Shown: positions 27,311-38,199 of the stretch, one piece after another
Position numbering within the stretch: the first letter of the stretch is position 1
How the letters are laid out: every line of letters starts with the position of its first letter
From: Varroa destructor
Taxonomy: Eukaryota; Arthropoda; Arachnida; Mesostigmata; Varroidae
NCBI RefSeq assembly: GCF_002443255.2
Contig: NW_019211460.1
Location: forward strand, 31,213,956 to 31,277,955
DNA: 64,000 nucleotides
Direction: 5' to 3'
Notes under the pieces: model-generated
Databases searched by the model: none
Told to the model about the DNA's origin: nothing
The model's input: only the letters and a program-made list of their open reading frames with translations
Program-made: the position numbers and the translations under genes

Positions 27311-28425
27311 GCCCGACATGTTTCGCTGCGCATACGTATTTCTATATATATCATCATTTTTTTTTTGTGGTGAGCAGCATATCTGGAAAAGTATCTGTAA
27401 CGTAAATTTCTTTACCCGTTGTTAATGGATGTTCTCGTCCCTGTCGTGCTTTGGTGCGAATGCTCTCGTATTCGTGGGGTGGGTCCAGAGGGCGAAGGCC
27501 ACTGCGGGACTAATGTGATGTAAATCTACGCTAGCAAATCTACTTTTAGATAACCTTTCTGAATGACGATGGGGTTGAGTTTTCTGTCGGACCGTCACTT
27601 CCCTTTTTTTTTCATTTTTTCTACCTACCATTTTTCCTCTTTTTTTTTTTGGTTTTCTATTAGCCTACATGTTACCTTAGTTCGCCTATTCGTTACTGCT
27701 TTCTGTATCATATCAAGAATGCATGGTGCTGCCCGACTTGTGCTAGGTCTAGTCTATTATTAATTACATCTCTTTGCCAATCAAAGCCTATGACACTTAT
27801 CTACCCGTTACGCTGTGTGCGGTTAAAATAAGGATCGCTTCTATCTATTTGCGATTTCGGCATGTCCTGCCGTTGTATACCGATGCTAAGTCGTTATATG
27901 TGGGATTGCATAGATTTGTGGGGTGCTTCTGGGTGGCAAACTCCAATTGAGTGGGATTTCGTTCTATTGTGTCTGTTATTGTTACGGGCTAACCTCTCCC
28001 TCCAGGTCCGAGTCGACCTTCGGCCAACGTCTCAGCAATATTCCGTATTCGAGTCGACCAATGATAGGTCTGGCCTGTCGTCTTAAATTTCGTAAACAGA
28101 GTTAACGCGTCGGCCTTGGCCCAGGTCAACGTGCTGACCTAGTTCCGAAGACGTTGTAGGATAGAGCCAACGGCAGATAAGTGTGCGTGGATAGAAAACG
28201 GATCTCGCTGACGAACGGAAAGACAAATTTCACCAGCAATAATCCATTTAGCACGGTAGACTATTATGGACGCCTGTCTCGAATAAATTTCATTTAACAC
28301 ATCGAGCATCAGCCAAACTTTAAAGCTCTGGTACCAAAGCGAGGCAAATTGGTTCATATGACACTATATCGTCACATATCGGCATACAGTGCTTATTGTA
28401 TTTACAATCAGAATGCCTATTAGTG

Positions 28426-28426
<1 letters not shown>

Positions 28427-28458
<32 letters not shown>

Positions 28459-28459
28459 T
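28427..28459. repeat. (TA)n microsatellite
   Basis: TA run with one early TACATA interruption. Confidence 0.95.
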
Positions 28460-30328
28460 GGTAAAATGACGTTGTATATAGGGGTGTCCATAGAAAAAAA
28501 ACATAGTAGCCACTATAGTCAAAGTTAAGCTCTGACATGATTAATGATATATAGATTGATGGTCAAATGTATCTCGACCCGCCCCGTCCACATTTTTCCT
28601 TTCGCATGTACAGCAGGACCGTTTTACTGTGGCCCTAGCTAAAGCAGGTCGAGGTGAAGAATTCATTAGAATGTGCTGGCAACGGATTAATCTGGTCAGC
28701 AGATTTTGCAGTACTTTTATTTATGATAACTTACCGTCAATTATGGTGGGAAGAGCAGAGGTCTATAGTATCTTCATATGAAAATTTTGCTCCACTGAGG
28801 TAGATCATTACTTGGTTAACAACTAACCATTATAACAAACTGTTGTCACAATATAAGATAAGGCTACTGTTAGAAAAAGGTTTTCCTGTGTCTTCTAAAT
28901 TTAGTGCCAACTGACCTTACGTCCAACGACCTAGCACAATAGTGCAATACGCACAACGTTTGCGGCTCTAGCCATGGAGACAGGTTATAACAATTTCGCT
29001 ATACTCCCAGTGTAGGACTACTAGGGGCCTATATTTATGGGGTGTACAAACGAGTACGGCGGTGGTGCTTCTGCACTGCTTTTGGGAACGCAAAGGGGCA
29101 GACCTAGAACCACCTCCTCGATTCTACTTTTATCGCTATCGTTACATTTGAGTTAATTACATCACAATGCCGAGACGGGTAACGCCATCTTGTACGCTTG
29201 TTTTCAGCAATTAAAATCGGCAATATATATTCTCTGTCCTGTTTGCTGTGTTAGGTTAGGTAGCGTCTCATGGTTAATCGGTTATGGTACGAATGCTCAC
29301 GTGATCCAGTGACGTTATGTATAATTTTTGCTATGAATGCAATAAATCATCTGACAGCTGTGGCAGACCCACTTCTTTCTAGCTTTCGTAATTGTTGGTT
29401 TGAGTTGACTTTTACCGTGATTGGTTACCGGTGGTGGTGGTTAATTTGTCACTGCATGACAGCTGCGAAGCTTAGAATGTACCAGTTTGTCTTTGTTGCC
29501 AATGGCATCATGAACTGTGATTTATTATATTTTAACTATCGTAATATAGGAAGAGTTTGTCGCTTCTATATCCAGCAAATCAAATGGATGTTACCCTGTA
29601 ACTACCGCCAATTGGTTTCATTGTCTACGCTTGTGCACTTTTTGTCATAGATCTCCACCGAGCTATGGGCAAATGACGGGGCTTCTATTACCTGCGTTAC
29701 TGGGTTGGGAGTCGCTGAAAAATAGTAAAAAATATTATTGATAACAATAGAGTAAGTTGAGATTCTGTTTTGTATGGTTTATTCAGTTTGTCTTTCGTGT
29801 TCATCAGGTAGAATTGTTCTCGACTCTAGCCCAATTTTGATTTGTTTTCTTTTTTTTTTTTTTGGAATCCATCTGACATCGTCGCTCGTGGTTTAGTAGG
29901 TAGACTTACTGCTACATTCCGACGATAGAATTGTTTGCGTATTCTAGAAGTTGACACGGTAGGTAACTGGACTACTTCAGATAAATACCACAAAAAATGG
30001 CAATAATTAATCAGGTCATGAAACCTAACCGACTAAGCGGGTTGTTTGCTAGATCTTCAGCATACCGTTGTAGACGGATACAGGTCTAGGCCACTACGCA
30101 ATCGACAATGATTGTTGGCAGAAGTACAGACTATTCGAACCCAACTAGTTAAATGTAAATACTAGTCAAAATAATGTGAGGCTGAGCTTCCACTAGAGAG
30201 AGGTAGAGAGAGAGTTTCTCTAGCTTTCAATCGCTCGCACAATGTCTAAAGAATACGAAAAGTGATCACGCTCAACTGGATGTTGACAGATTCAATGAGC
30301 ATCCGCCTATGGCGACTCAAAGGGAATT

Positions 30329-30598
30329 TCAGTGTCCCCTGAATGATCCTGGTGATACAAATGTTCGTCGTTGGACATGGCCTGCCGACCAAGCGTGATC
30401 TCCATCCGTCCCATACCGCCATTTATTGTACACATACAGCCGATTGGAACGAGCGGTTTCGTGCCAACAGTAGGTAGAACAAAAGGCAGCGCAGAAAAGT
30501 ATTCGTTGCTGGTTCCCAGTGTTTAACGTCGGAATATAACCGAAATCGGACGTTTGCTGGTATTTTTCACGCGGACCCAGACGTGAACCGCGAAACAT
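30329..30598 (-). CDS. Hypothetical ORF, 89 aa
   Basis: An ATG in a good context (AAAATGT) starts an 89-codon frame, with an in-frame TGA two codons upstream. The protein starts MFRGSRLGPREKYQQTSDFG and contains a Trp/Tyr/Gly-rich stretch, NKWRYGTDGDHAWSAGH. No signal peptide, membrane segment or known domain is visible. GC is higher than in the flanks. It lies 0.16 kb from the plus-strand candidate at 30761, divergently oriented. It could be chance. Confidence 0.15.
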   Translation of the reverse strand: MFRGSRLGPREKYQQTSDFGYIPTLNTGNQQRILFCAAFCSTYCWHETARSNRLYVYNKWRYGTDGDHAWSAGHVQRRTFVSPGSFRGH

Positions 30599-30760
30599 TT
30601 TTCAGTTTTTCAAACCAAGTCCATAGGAATGACGCCAAAACCATTCTAGACTAAAACCAAAGGTCCCTGAACGATAGCATTATCATCATTATTTGACTTA
30701 TTAAACCCTTGATGATATCTTGCACGCGAATATGTTAGACTAGTCTTCATCTAACCATAG

Positions 30761-31330
30761 TGTCAGCAAGAAAACATAGATTTTCATTACTGTGCAAATG
30801 AACATTTCTATGCAAGTCCAGGAGTACACACACGAATGCTACCCTATGTGCGAAACCGAGGTAGCATACCCTTGACAAGATCTACCACTGACAATTTGCT
30901 TCCGGCGAATCGAGCCTGGCTCGAATACCGTCAGTCGCCTCTTTCACGTTTATTTTTCTCAACGCCTCCAGCGGTAGGAATGAGCGAACTTGGCACTGCC
31001 TTGTTTGACACCTCTCTTGTATTCGTTATCGCTCCTGAGAGCCACGCTCAAAGAGAAACGTATGAAATTAGAATTCATAGCGTTTTCATAGCACCGTGGA
31101 CTCTGCCAGACGTAGCTCAAAGGACTTACGTACGCGAATGAGATGACCAATGATGACGCGAGCGAGTATTTAACCACATCGCTATTGGAGACGGTAAAAA
31201 GAGCATTTTTTTGCAGATGGATACGCCACACGGAACAACAGTGAACAAAAAACTAACATGCTGTGCCAAATATATTCGCCTGCTTTCTGTTTCTTCATTT
31301 AACTTCCTAACTTTACATATATCGCCCTAA
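30761..31330 (+). CDS. Hypothetical two-exon coding model (30761-31129 joined to 31217-31330)
   Basis: An open frame of 126 codons runs from 30761, just after ..ctaaccatag, to a TGA at 31139-31141. The first ATG in it is at 30836, with a weak context. A GTACGC donor at 31130 would end the exon in phase 0. Then 87 bases on, a strong acceptor (polypyrimidine TTTTTTTGCAG at 31206-31216) opens a second frame that starts ATGGATACGCCACAC and runs to a TAA at 31328-31330. The two join in phase. Residues include LLPANRAWLEYRQSPLSRLF and a later ETYEIRIHSVF stretch; no domain is recognised. The donor is mediocre, and the opposite strand is also open across part of this region. This is a gene model to test, not a call. 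Confidence 0.2.
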
Positions 31331-32432
31331 TGTTTTAATGGGAAGGGCGATCAGCAATTGTCCATATAGAAACAGAGATCAACTAACTTCTGATGGCTGC
31401 AGTTGCCAAATTTTTTAGTGTGCCTTTCTCTCTCTATCTCTCTCTTTTACTTGATCTTCTGTGGTTCAGAAGACTGGAACGCATCAGTCAGCACAATTCC
31501 AAAGATATGCCTACGTAAAATAATAGCTGGCAGCAGTACTGACTCGCGAGGCCGCACCATTGAAGGGTAAAGGAAAAAACGAGATCTAGGTACCGATCAG
31601 GGCAGATCCCTCCGCACGACGAGGGTCATATTTTTGTACAATAGACACAAAGGCACACGCAAAGCCGTGCTACATTTATTCATATCAGTACTCAAGTAGA
31701 TGGAAAATGGGAAATAATTACGGTCACGACACGACGCAGGGGTTGTCGCTAACTAAGTCGTAGTTCGAGACACCTATCTACTCATTTCTCATGCGAGAGG
31801 ATGAAATGGCGAGGCATAGAAGATGGCGACGATCACACGTCGGCTGCAGCGTTACGAGCCGAAAACTGGTACCGCCAAGAAGCCCGTTTAGCTGGTGAAT
31901 GCGTGAAGTAGCAACTCGACGACTCCTATATTTTATTCTCTTAACTAATGTGCGGTCATCAACGTTGTCACTTATGAAATTCCGACTGCAACATCTTCGA
32001 ATGACGAATAAATGGGTCACAGTGAGGGACAGAATAGGCGGACATTCAGTACTGTGGCAGTCCCCCCTGATTTTATTTGTAGCAAGCTCCTTCCAGCTAA
32101 CTAATCATTTGGTGTTAAATGCACTTCATAATAGTCACTGCGTTGATGACCCATCGCTCATCAACTAGGCCTGTGGTAGTAGCTGCATTTGGTGCTTGAG
32201 AAAATTATTTTTCCCTATAAAAACAAGAGTAATAACAGGGAATATCATTAATGCCGCATCTTATTCATGGGTAACTCAGGATACGGTGTCGAAAAGGGCA
32301 TGCTGAAAATGTATCTATAGGGCTATATATATGTATAATATAATATAGCTTCTTAAATAGCAGAATCAACTGTTTAATTTTATATTCAAGCGTAAATAGT
32401 TTGCTGATCTTTCACATTTGTGAACTGGCTAG

Positions 32433-32604
32433 CGAGCAGTGGGTAGTTCGAGACGGGGCAGAAAACAAGTGCGCCCCTGATCATAAATCGGACGAGAGGA
32501 GATACGAACAAAGTAACCTAAAGAGACAGATTTCGTTAAATAGAGAACACCTTGCCAAAGACTCACCCGAGCCATTTATCAGGCCGAACAGCTCCCATCG
32601 CTGA
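32433..32604 (+). CDS. Candidate 3' coding exon
   Basis: After the acceptor-like GTGAACTGGCTAG, an open frame (phase needing two carried bases) reads EQWVVRDGAENKCAPDHKSD and continues to PFIRPNSSHR before TGA at 32602-32604. It is strongly hydrophilic, with plausible amino-acid composition. It has no ATG of its own, so it would need an upstream exon. No domain is recognised. Confidence 0.12.
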
Positions 32605-32808
32605 AAACGCTTCGGCCTCTTAACCGAACCCTGACAAATGGATAATCAAAATTAATTGCTATTGGTGCTGATATGGCACCGATGAGTTTCTATCCCGAAC
32701 TGTTGCCCTCTTGCAGCGTGCTAGCTGTTGAAGTTGTCATGAACGATAGTCGAATACAGAAATACTCCGTAAAATCCGTATAGCGGTTGCTTGATATTCC
32801 TTTCTCAG

Positions 32809-33029
32809 ATTCCGTCATTTATTTCATTGAAGACTCTACTCGAATAAATGATCAGACTTGTTTCCAAGATCGTTTTATCCATAGAACACAAATTTGCCGC
32901 TTATCTACATCGTTACACATTTCCGTTCATTCGTTCGATCGTTCTCGTCACAAAAAAGTCGTCGACGTAGAAGCAGGTCCCTTCTACTGTGGACGATTTC
33001 GTCTACGCTACGGAGAAGCCAAACTGTGA
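32809..33029 (+). CDS. Candidate 3' coding exon
   Basis: A strong acceptor (GATATTCCTTTCTCAG, ending at 32808) opens a single frame of about 72 codons; the other two frames stop early. It begins SVIYFIEDSTRINDQTCFQD and ends GRFRLRYGEAKL at TGA 33027-33029. A good donor, TCA|GTAAGT, lies just past the stop near 33038. No family is recognised. The clean acceptor is the main support. Confidence 0.15.
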
Positions 33030-34518
33030 ACGTCGTCAGTAAGTGCTGCAGCTGAATGAGGTCGCAGAATCTTACATCCCCTGCGCGCCGCCGACTGCCA
33101 ATAGTAGACCGTGCGAGAATGCTGCATTTAAACCACATAAAGGCCCAAACAGTGTTTGATGACGAAAGCATATCGGCTTTTGGAAAAATGCTAAAGCATA
33201 ATTCTTTCGTATGTATTAAAAATTAGCTGTGCATTTGCCCTCCAGTGGGTGCGCTTCAAGTAAAAGCGTCGCACTCACTAAACACTGCATCGCCAAGGGA
33301 GGCCCCACATAACATTAGTCTCGGGCGAAGGAATGTTGGACAGTAAAATCGCTTGCGGCCTTAAAAAAGGTTCCTGTCATGACAACAACAACAACCGGCT
33401 GCAGCATAACGAGCAGGGTACGCACTTTCACGAGCGTACGAGCTTCATTTTTCGGTGGCATTTTTGCGTTGCAATGCCTATTTCCAGTGCTGGTCCAACA
33501 GAATCCCTTAGATCGACAACCACCATATTACACAGCTGGCAATTGGTACCGCAGTTTTCTAGACTGCAAACGCTTATTAGCCAATCGACGGCGACAAACT
33601 AGTGATTCTTCTAGTAGTTCGATATGGGTACAATGTAATAAAGACATTTAATAGTAGAAATTTCCTTGGAATCACTACACGTCCGATGAAAGCCAGTTAG
33701 AACCGTATGGTGTATGAAAGCTGACGATCCCTTATGATATCATGACCCACAGTTGCTAGCAGACTGGCCATTTTTACCCGCCTATTTACCGCCATCGATC
33801 GAACAATACACATCCGACAGACGAGAAGGGCGAAAGAACAATTTTTTAGCTACCTATTTGTATAATCGTCTTATTGAACCTGTCCTTATCAATCCTACAG
33901 GTAGAATCACTCTCAGTGATGTACGATAGGTAAGCTTGTTTCAACGTTCATTAAATAAATCTAATAGCTTATTTGCTTGAGGAAACTGCAAAAGCCAGGG
34001 GTGCAATCGAACGTCGTCGTGGTATTGCGTTAGTTTAACGCCAAGAACACTGCGGATCAGTCCTGCGTATGACCGGCAGAATGTTCGTTATTCACTCAGC
34101 ATATTCCAGCACGGCGACCAAACTTGACAGCCAGCCTTTGTGTCAGTAAGGTCATCTGGCCAGCCAGAAACTGGGACCAACAGCGCCATGTTCTTTCAGT
34201 GACCTCCACATGCTTCGCGTTCATCTGTACAAACATTTGTACAACGCCCGCATAACCGCAGATAGTGCACAATACGGCTGAAGAGCTACTTGTCGAGGCA
34301 ATGGCAGCAGCTGCGAGGGACGTAGAAGATCGCCAATCACAGCACAGCTAGCTTTTTTGCTGCGTTTTCACTTGGTCGGAGACTCGCAGCAGCGTGAGCA
34401 CCTAAGAATAGGCTATATCGATTTAACTGTCGGCCTAGCCACAGCGATCCCACACACGTGTACACGAGCGATTTGAACGGTCGTCTATTTTCTCTATTTG
34501 AAAAGAATACACATATAG

Positions 34519-34650
34519 CCCAATGGAAAGAAAAACAAACTCAGATGGTTCCCTCACTTGTAGAACGCGACGATATGCAGTGGCAATGTGGTCCAGAAAC
34601 AAAGTCGTACCGAATCTTAACGCTCAGGACGCTCTCGCGCCGAGAAGCAG
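34519..34650 (+). CDS. Candidate internal coding exon
   Basis: An acceptor-like AATACACATATAG precedes an open frame that reads QWKEKQTQMVPSLVERDDMQ and ends RTLSRREA at an AG|GTAACC donor (34651-34652). Length is 132 bases. It begins with two carried bases and ends in phase 1. It is hydrophilic and no domain is recognised. Confidence 0.13.
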
Positions 34651-35783
34651 GTAACCACAACATGAAGAATCAGATAAATATTGGTTGAAACGAAAATATG
34701 GAAATACAGAGACGATTCATTCGAACCAGGATAGCCATCCGTCCGCTATCATACAGACAAAAGAGCTTTGACATCAAAAAAGAGGAGGTCCTTATTTATC
34801 CACAACTGGAGGATCTGGACGTTTAGTTCCTCTGTCTCCGGATTGATCCGATGAGCATAACGCAATCAATGTGTCTAATATCAGAAACGGGAGGCGATTC
34901 AATGGACGATTATAAAAGCATAAGCCTTTTAGAGTGAGCGCTGCGCTAGCAACTGGCAAACAGGCCATAGAGAGGGTAACAAGTATAACGATTTTTAAAT
35001 TTGACTTAGGAAAACCACACAGCACCAGTCTAAACCTGTTTACGCCGCGTTCTATAGGCGATTTACTCTGAAATTGGATGTTCTGCCTAAAATAGAGAAT
35101 ATGAGTGTGAATGCGAAGAAATAACTGTGTCAATTCGCACTTAACTGGGTAACAACGACGGTAATTCGTAGTAGTCCTAGTTGTAGTCCCTCAGAATGAC
35201 GGCCCGGCTAACCAAATGATTAATGCGTGTACTAATTGACAAAATGAGTCTACTTGGTTCAACGGAAAGAAGTGTAGGACTCGTATTATGAAGGACCCGG
35301 CAACCAATGAATGGCCGAAGGGGAATCATACTCTAACGAAACGGTTTTTGCTGTGAGCCACGCCAAGGACAAAAAACACGAGTCATTACCAACCGTTCAT
35401 TTGTCATAAACGGTCACATGTTTGACTGCGAACGCGTGACCCGGTAACTCGTCAGATCCTGTCAGCAGCAGAACGCTATGAACGAGCTTCGGTAGTTAAG
35501 GTACACACATTGCATACCTATTCGAATAGAGTAGATCTGAAATCAAGCTAAGGAGGTCAAATCCTTGACTACTCATTGAACTGCGCATTTTTGAGAGGAC
35601 TTAAAACCCTTTGCACTAGCATTATTAATGTTCACGTTCCCAAACGCTCGACAGTAAGCTATTCATGGTCACAGGCGTGATGTAATTGATCAGCTGGCAA
35701 CGATATGAACGACGTACGCCCACGAGTACCGGACACATCTTGATCGCGTGCTTGTTCTTAGCAGTTTCTCTCTCGCTCCCCCC

Positions 35784-35807
35784 CTCTCTCTCTCTCTCTC
35801 TCTCTCT
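35784..35807. repeat. (CT)12 microsatellite
   Basis: CT run preceded by a C tract and followed shortly by a (TA)n stub. Confidence 0.95.
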
Positions 35808-37092
35808 AGACATATATATAGCAAATAGCCGTTGGCTTTGAGACTGCCTTCAAGAGTGGTCCGCTGCATTTTTTAAACGGCGAAAATTTGCCTATTTATA
35901 AACGAGCGGTTATTGGCAGGGATAGCCCCGGTCAACTACGTAGTATCAGAATCGTTTTGCCGTAAAGAATAGCAGTGATATATAAAGATGCAGAGACACA
36001 TGGAACGGCATACGGAAGAACTGAAGGATCGCTCTGAAGAAGTGGCCAAGCAATAGTTGCACAAACATGTTATTAATAGATTTGCGTTTGCTAATTATAA
36101 ATTGTAATAAAAACTGGTACCGATTACGTGTGTACTTCATTCAAACAGTATCACATGACTAGCCTGAATCAATTTGGCGTCTTTCCCACCCAGTTACAAA
36201 CGGCGGTTACGTAACTACAAGTTCCCTTAGTGTTATTATGTCAGTCGATATACGCCTCGTCAGATTGAAGATCATTAATCCATTCATAAAGGCAATTTAG
36301 AAACACATCGTAAAATTGGATTATCTGGTCGTAATAATAAGTAAGTTCTTATTACTAAAGAACTTACTAGCTAATCAGGAGCTAATGCGTGATTACACGT
36401 ACACGGTTCACTTAAAAACCGGAAAAAATTATTTTTCGCCTTTCATCCTTATCTCTCGAAAATTGCGTTTATTTGATAGCGTTGATAGTATACCACAATG
36501 TCTTCTCGATAACAAATCAAATGCGATCAATTGAATGTTCTCCTTTTAAATGGGGGAAATATTTGTGTTTACCATTGTTCCGATTCTCTCACCACACAGG
36601 GTGTTTTGTTTTTGTTTACGTAAAGTTCTTCGTCACCCGCTGCTATCGCTCCGTCCACACCGCGGACGACGCCGAACGTACTCTACGTTTTTTTTTTCAT
36701 TATGCTGATAAAATGATTAAACGTATATGCAAATCGTGTGCAAAGCAAAACGGCAGCTTCACAAGACAGAACGTCGACCGAAAAGTACAATCGCATGAGC
36801 GCTAATAACGAGTCCGCCAATGGCAAGTGTCATCTGCAATGGATTCAGGACACAACATTTATCGTGTGCCTACAGTGGACGAGTTCAAGTGCGCCGCATG
36901 GCCCCGTTCGCAACTATGTGCAAAGAAGTTTGCCATTCGTTCCATGAACTAATGCTGTCATCGACGTGCGCTACCTATTTGTCAACAGACACAAACAAGT
37001 ATGGCAGAGCGCACGTGCACGTCCACGTACACTAATGAACGGGTGGGCAAAATCAGCCAGGCATGTAGCTGTATATGTTGATATTATACCTG

Positions 37093-37133
37093 TGATAAAA
37101 AAGGAGGCGATTGCGGCACCTCCTTTTTTATCA
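37093..37133. repeat. Perfect 15-bp inverted repeat with 11-base loop
   Basis: Left arm tgataaaaaaggagg (37093-37107) and right arm cctccttttttatca (37119-37133) are exact complements around a GC-rich loop. It would fold as a strong hairpin in either transcript. Confidence 0.9.
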
Positions 37134-37354
37134 TACGCGCTATCTGGCAATTGTAAAATAATCATCGTGAACGGGTTTTAATATGTATGCTTTGAATAAG
37201 ACGTTGCGCTAAGAGAACGGGATACCACAACAAACAGAAAGGTCAAGTGAAGATATGTCGTATTAGACGATATCAACGGCCGCAATGATAGTAATACAAG
37301 CGTAAATGCAAGGATTGCTTGATGAGACCCACTCCACTTGTTTGATATTTTCAG

Positions 37355-38128
37355 CGAATGTCTACGTTTTTCGTGCGGTACTTAGCGCTAACGCTTTCGT
37401 TAGCTTCTGGTGACTTCCTAGTTCTCTGTGCGTCTATGGTTGTTTGCGTGTGTGGGGGAAAAGAGAGTCAAAGTCGAGGTGAAGGAGCAACTACGACAGC
37501 TCTCCCAGACCGTTGGCCTTCTGATACTGACGACGCGCTATTGTCTTCCTGTTCCTTGCCACTATCGTTGTTTCAAAACGATTTGCTCTTAGAGAATTTT
37601 CCCGTCACTTAGCCCACAATGAGCAGCGTATCAGTGTAATTCCGCTGACGTCTGATCACCACCGACCACCGACCTGCCGAACTTATATATCTACTACAAT
37701 TATTACTGCTCATCAGTACTGGTAAGTACTAACTTCATAGTTCTACAGATGCTCTCTTCACCTCCGATGCGTCCGCAACCGTGTAAAATGCTAGGGGGAA
37801 AGGGGAATCTGCGCTAATGGGGAATTCGTATTTTATGCTTGCATGCCGATCTGGACGTCTGCGTCATTCTGTGCACGTCCTGAAGCTACTGGTTTTTGTG
37901 TGCGTGAACGAAGCCGTTTGGTCCTTCGCTAAAAAAACCGTTGACAATGCGCCAGCTGCCCCAGACCCTGCAGCTGAGCGTAACGGTCGGTGCAAACACT
38001 ACCAGCACTGTCATCTCGTTTCAACGTTCGCTAATCTGAATAAAACGTTGTACCATGCCATTTTCCGCCACTACAACATCGTTCATAGCCCTTTCCTTCG
38101 AAGACGCATGTCTGATTTAACAAGACAG
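37355..38128 (+). CDS. Cluster of exon-like plus-strand frames
   Basis: A strong acceptor, TTGTTTGATATTTTCAG at 37338-37354, is followed by an ATG (37358). This opens an 84-codon frame whose start, MSTFFVRYLALTLSLASGDF, looks like a signal peptide or membrane segment. An AG|GTGAAG donor-like site lies inside it near 37480. A second frame starts at ATG 37817 and runs 104 codons to CAG|GTGGGT (GT at 38129-38130). A good donor, ACTG|GTAAGT, lies between them near 37722. The second frame has a short hydrophobic run, HVLKLLVFVCV. GC here is above the local average. The pieces do not assemble into one obvious protein, so this may be leader exons of a transcript or chance. Confidence 0.15.
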
Positions 38129-38199
38129 GTGGGTGTGTGCGTATGTATCCGCTTGGGCGTGTGTGCTTATTTACCTAGCGTTAAACGACTATGATTCGA

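Larger units (their letters stand above)
22440..30300. other. AT-rich noncoding DNA
   Basis: Contains the GCT, AC/AT and TA microsatellites and the uncertain 153-codon frame at 25153. A donor-like CAG|GTACGT on the minus strand near 26612 follows a short frame (KIHPTMYLYDDCHSKQAG), but the acceptor is poor. Nothing else is supportable. Confidence 0.5.
34700..37340. other. Noncoding DNA
   Basis: Holds the (CT)12 run and the 37.1 kb hairpin. Open frames here (for example 34792-35133 minus and 36473-36805 plus) have no recognised domain. Confidence 0.5.

Noticed and set aside
28798..28810. TGAGGTAG let-7 seed (also at 21646 and 57725)
   Set aside because: Only the seed matches at each site, with no hairpin partner.
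29270..29650. 126-codon hydrophobic plus-strand ORF
   Set aside because: Membrane-like only because of T-rich composition; no family and no splice support.
30128..30145. TTCGAACCC-type B-box look-alikes (also near 8903 and 34725)
   Set aside because: The B-box consensus is broken and no A box or cloverleaf fits at any of them.
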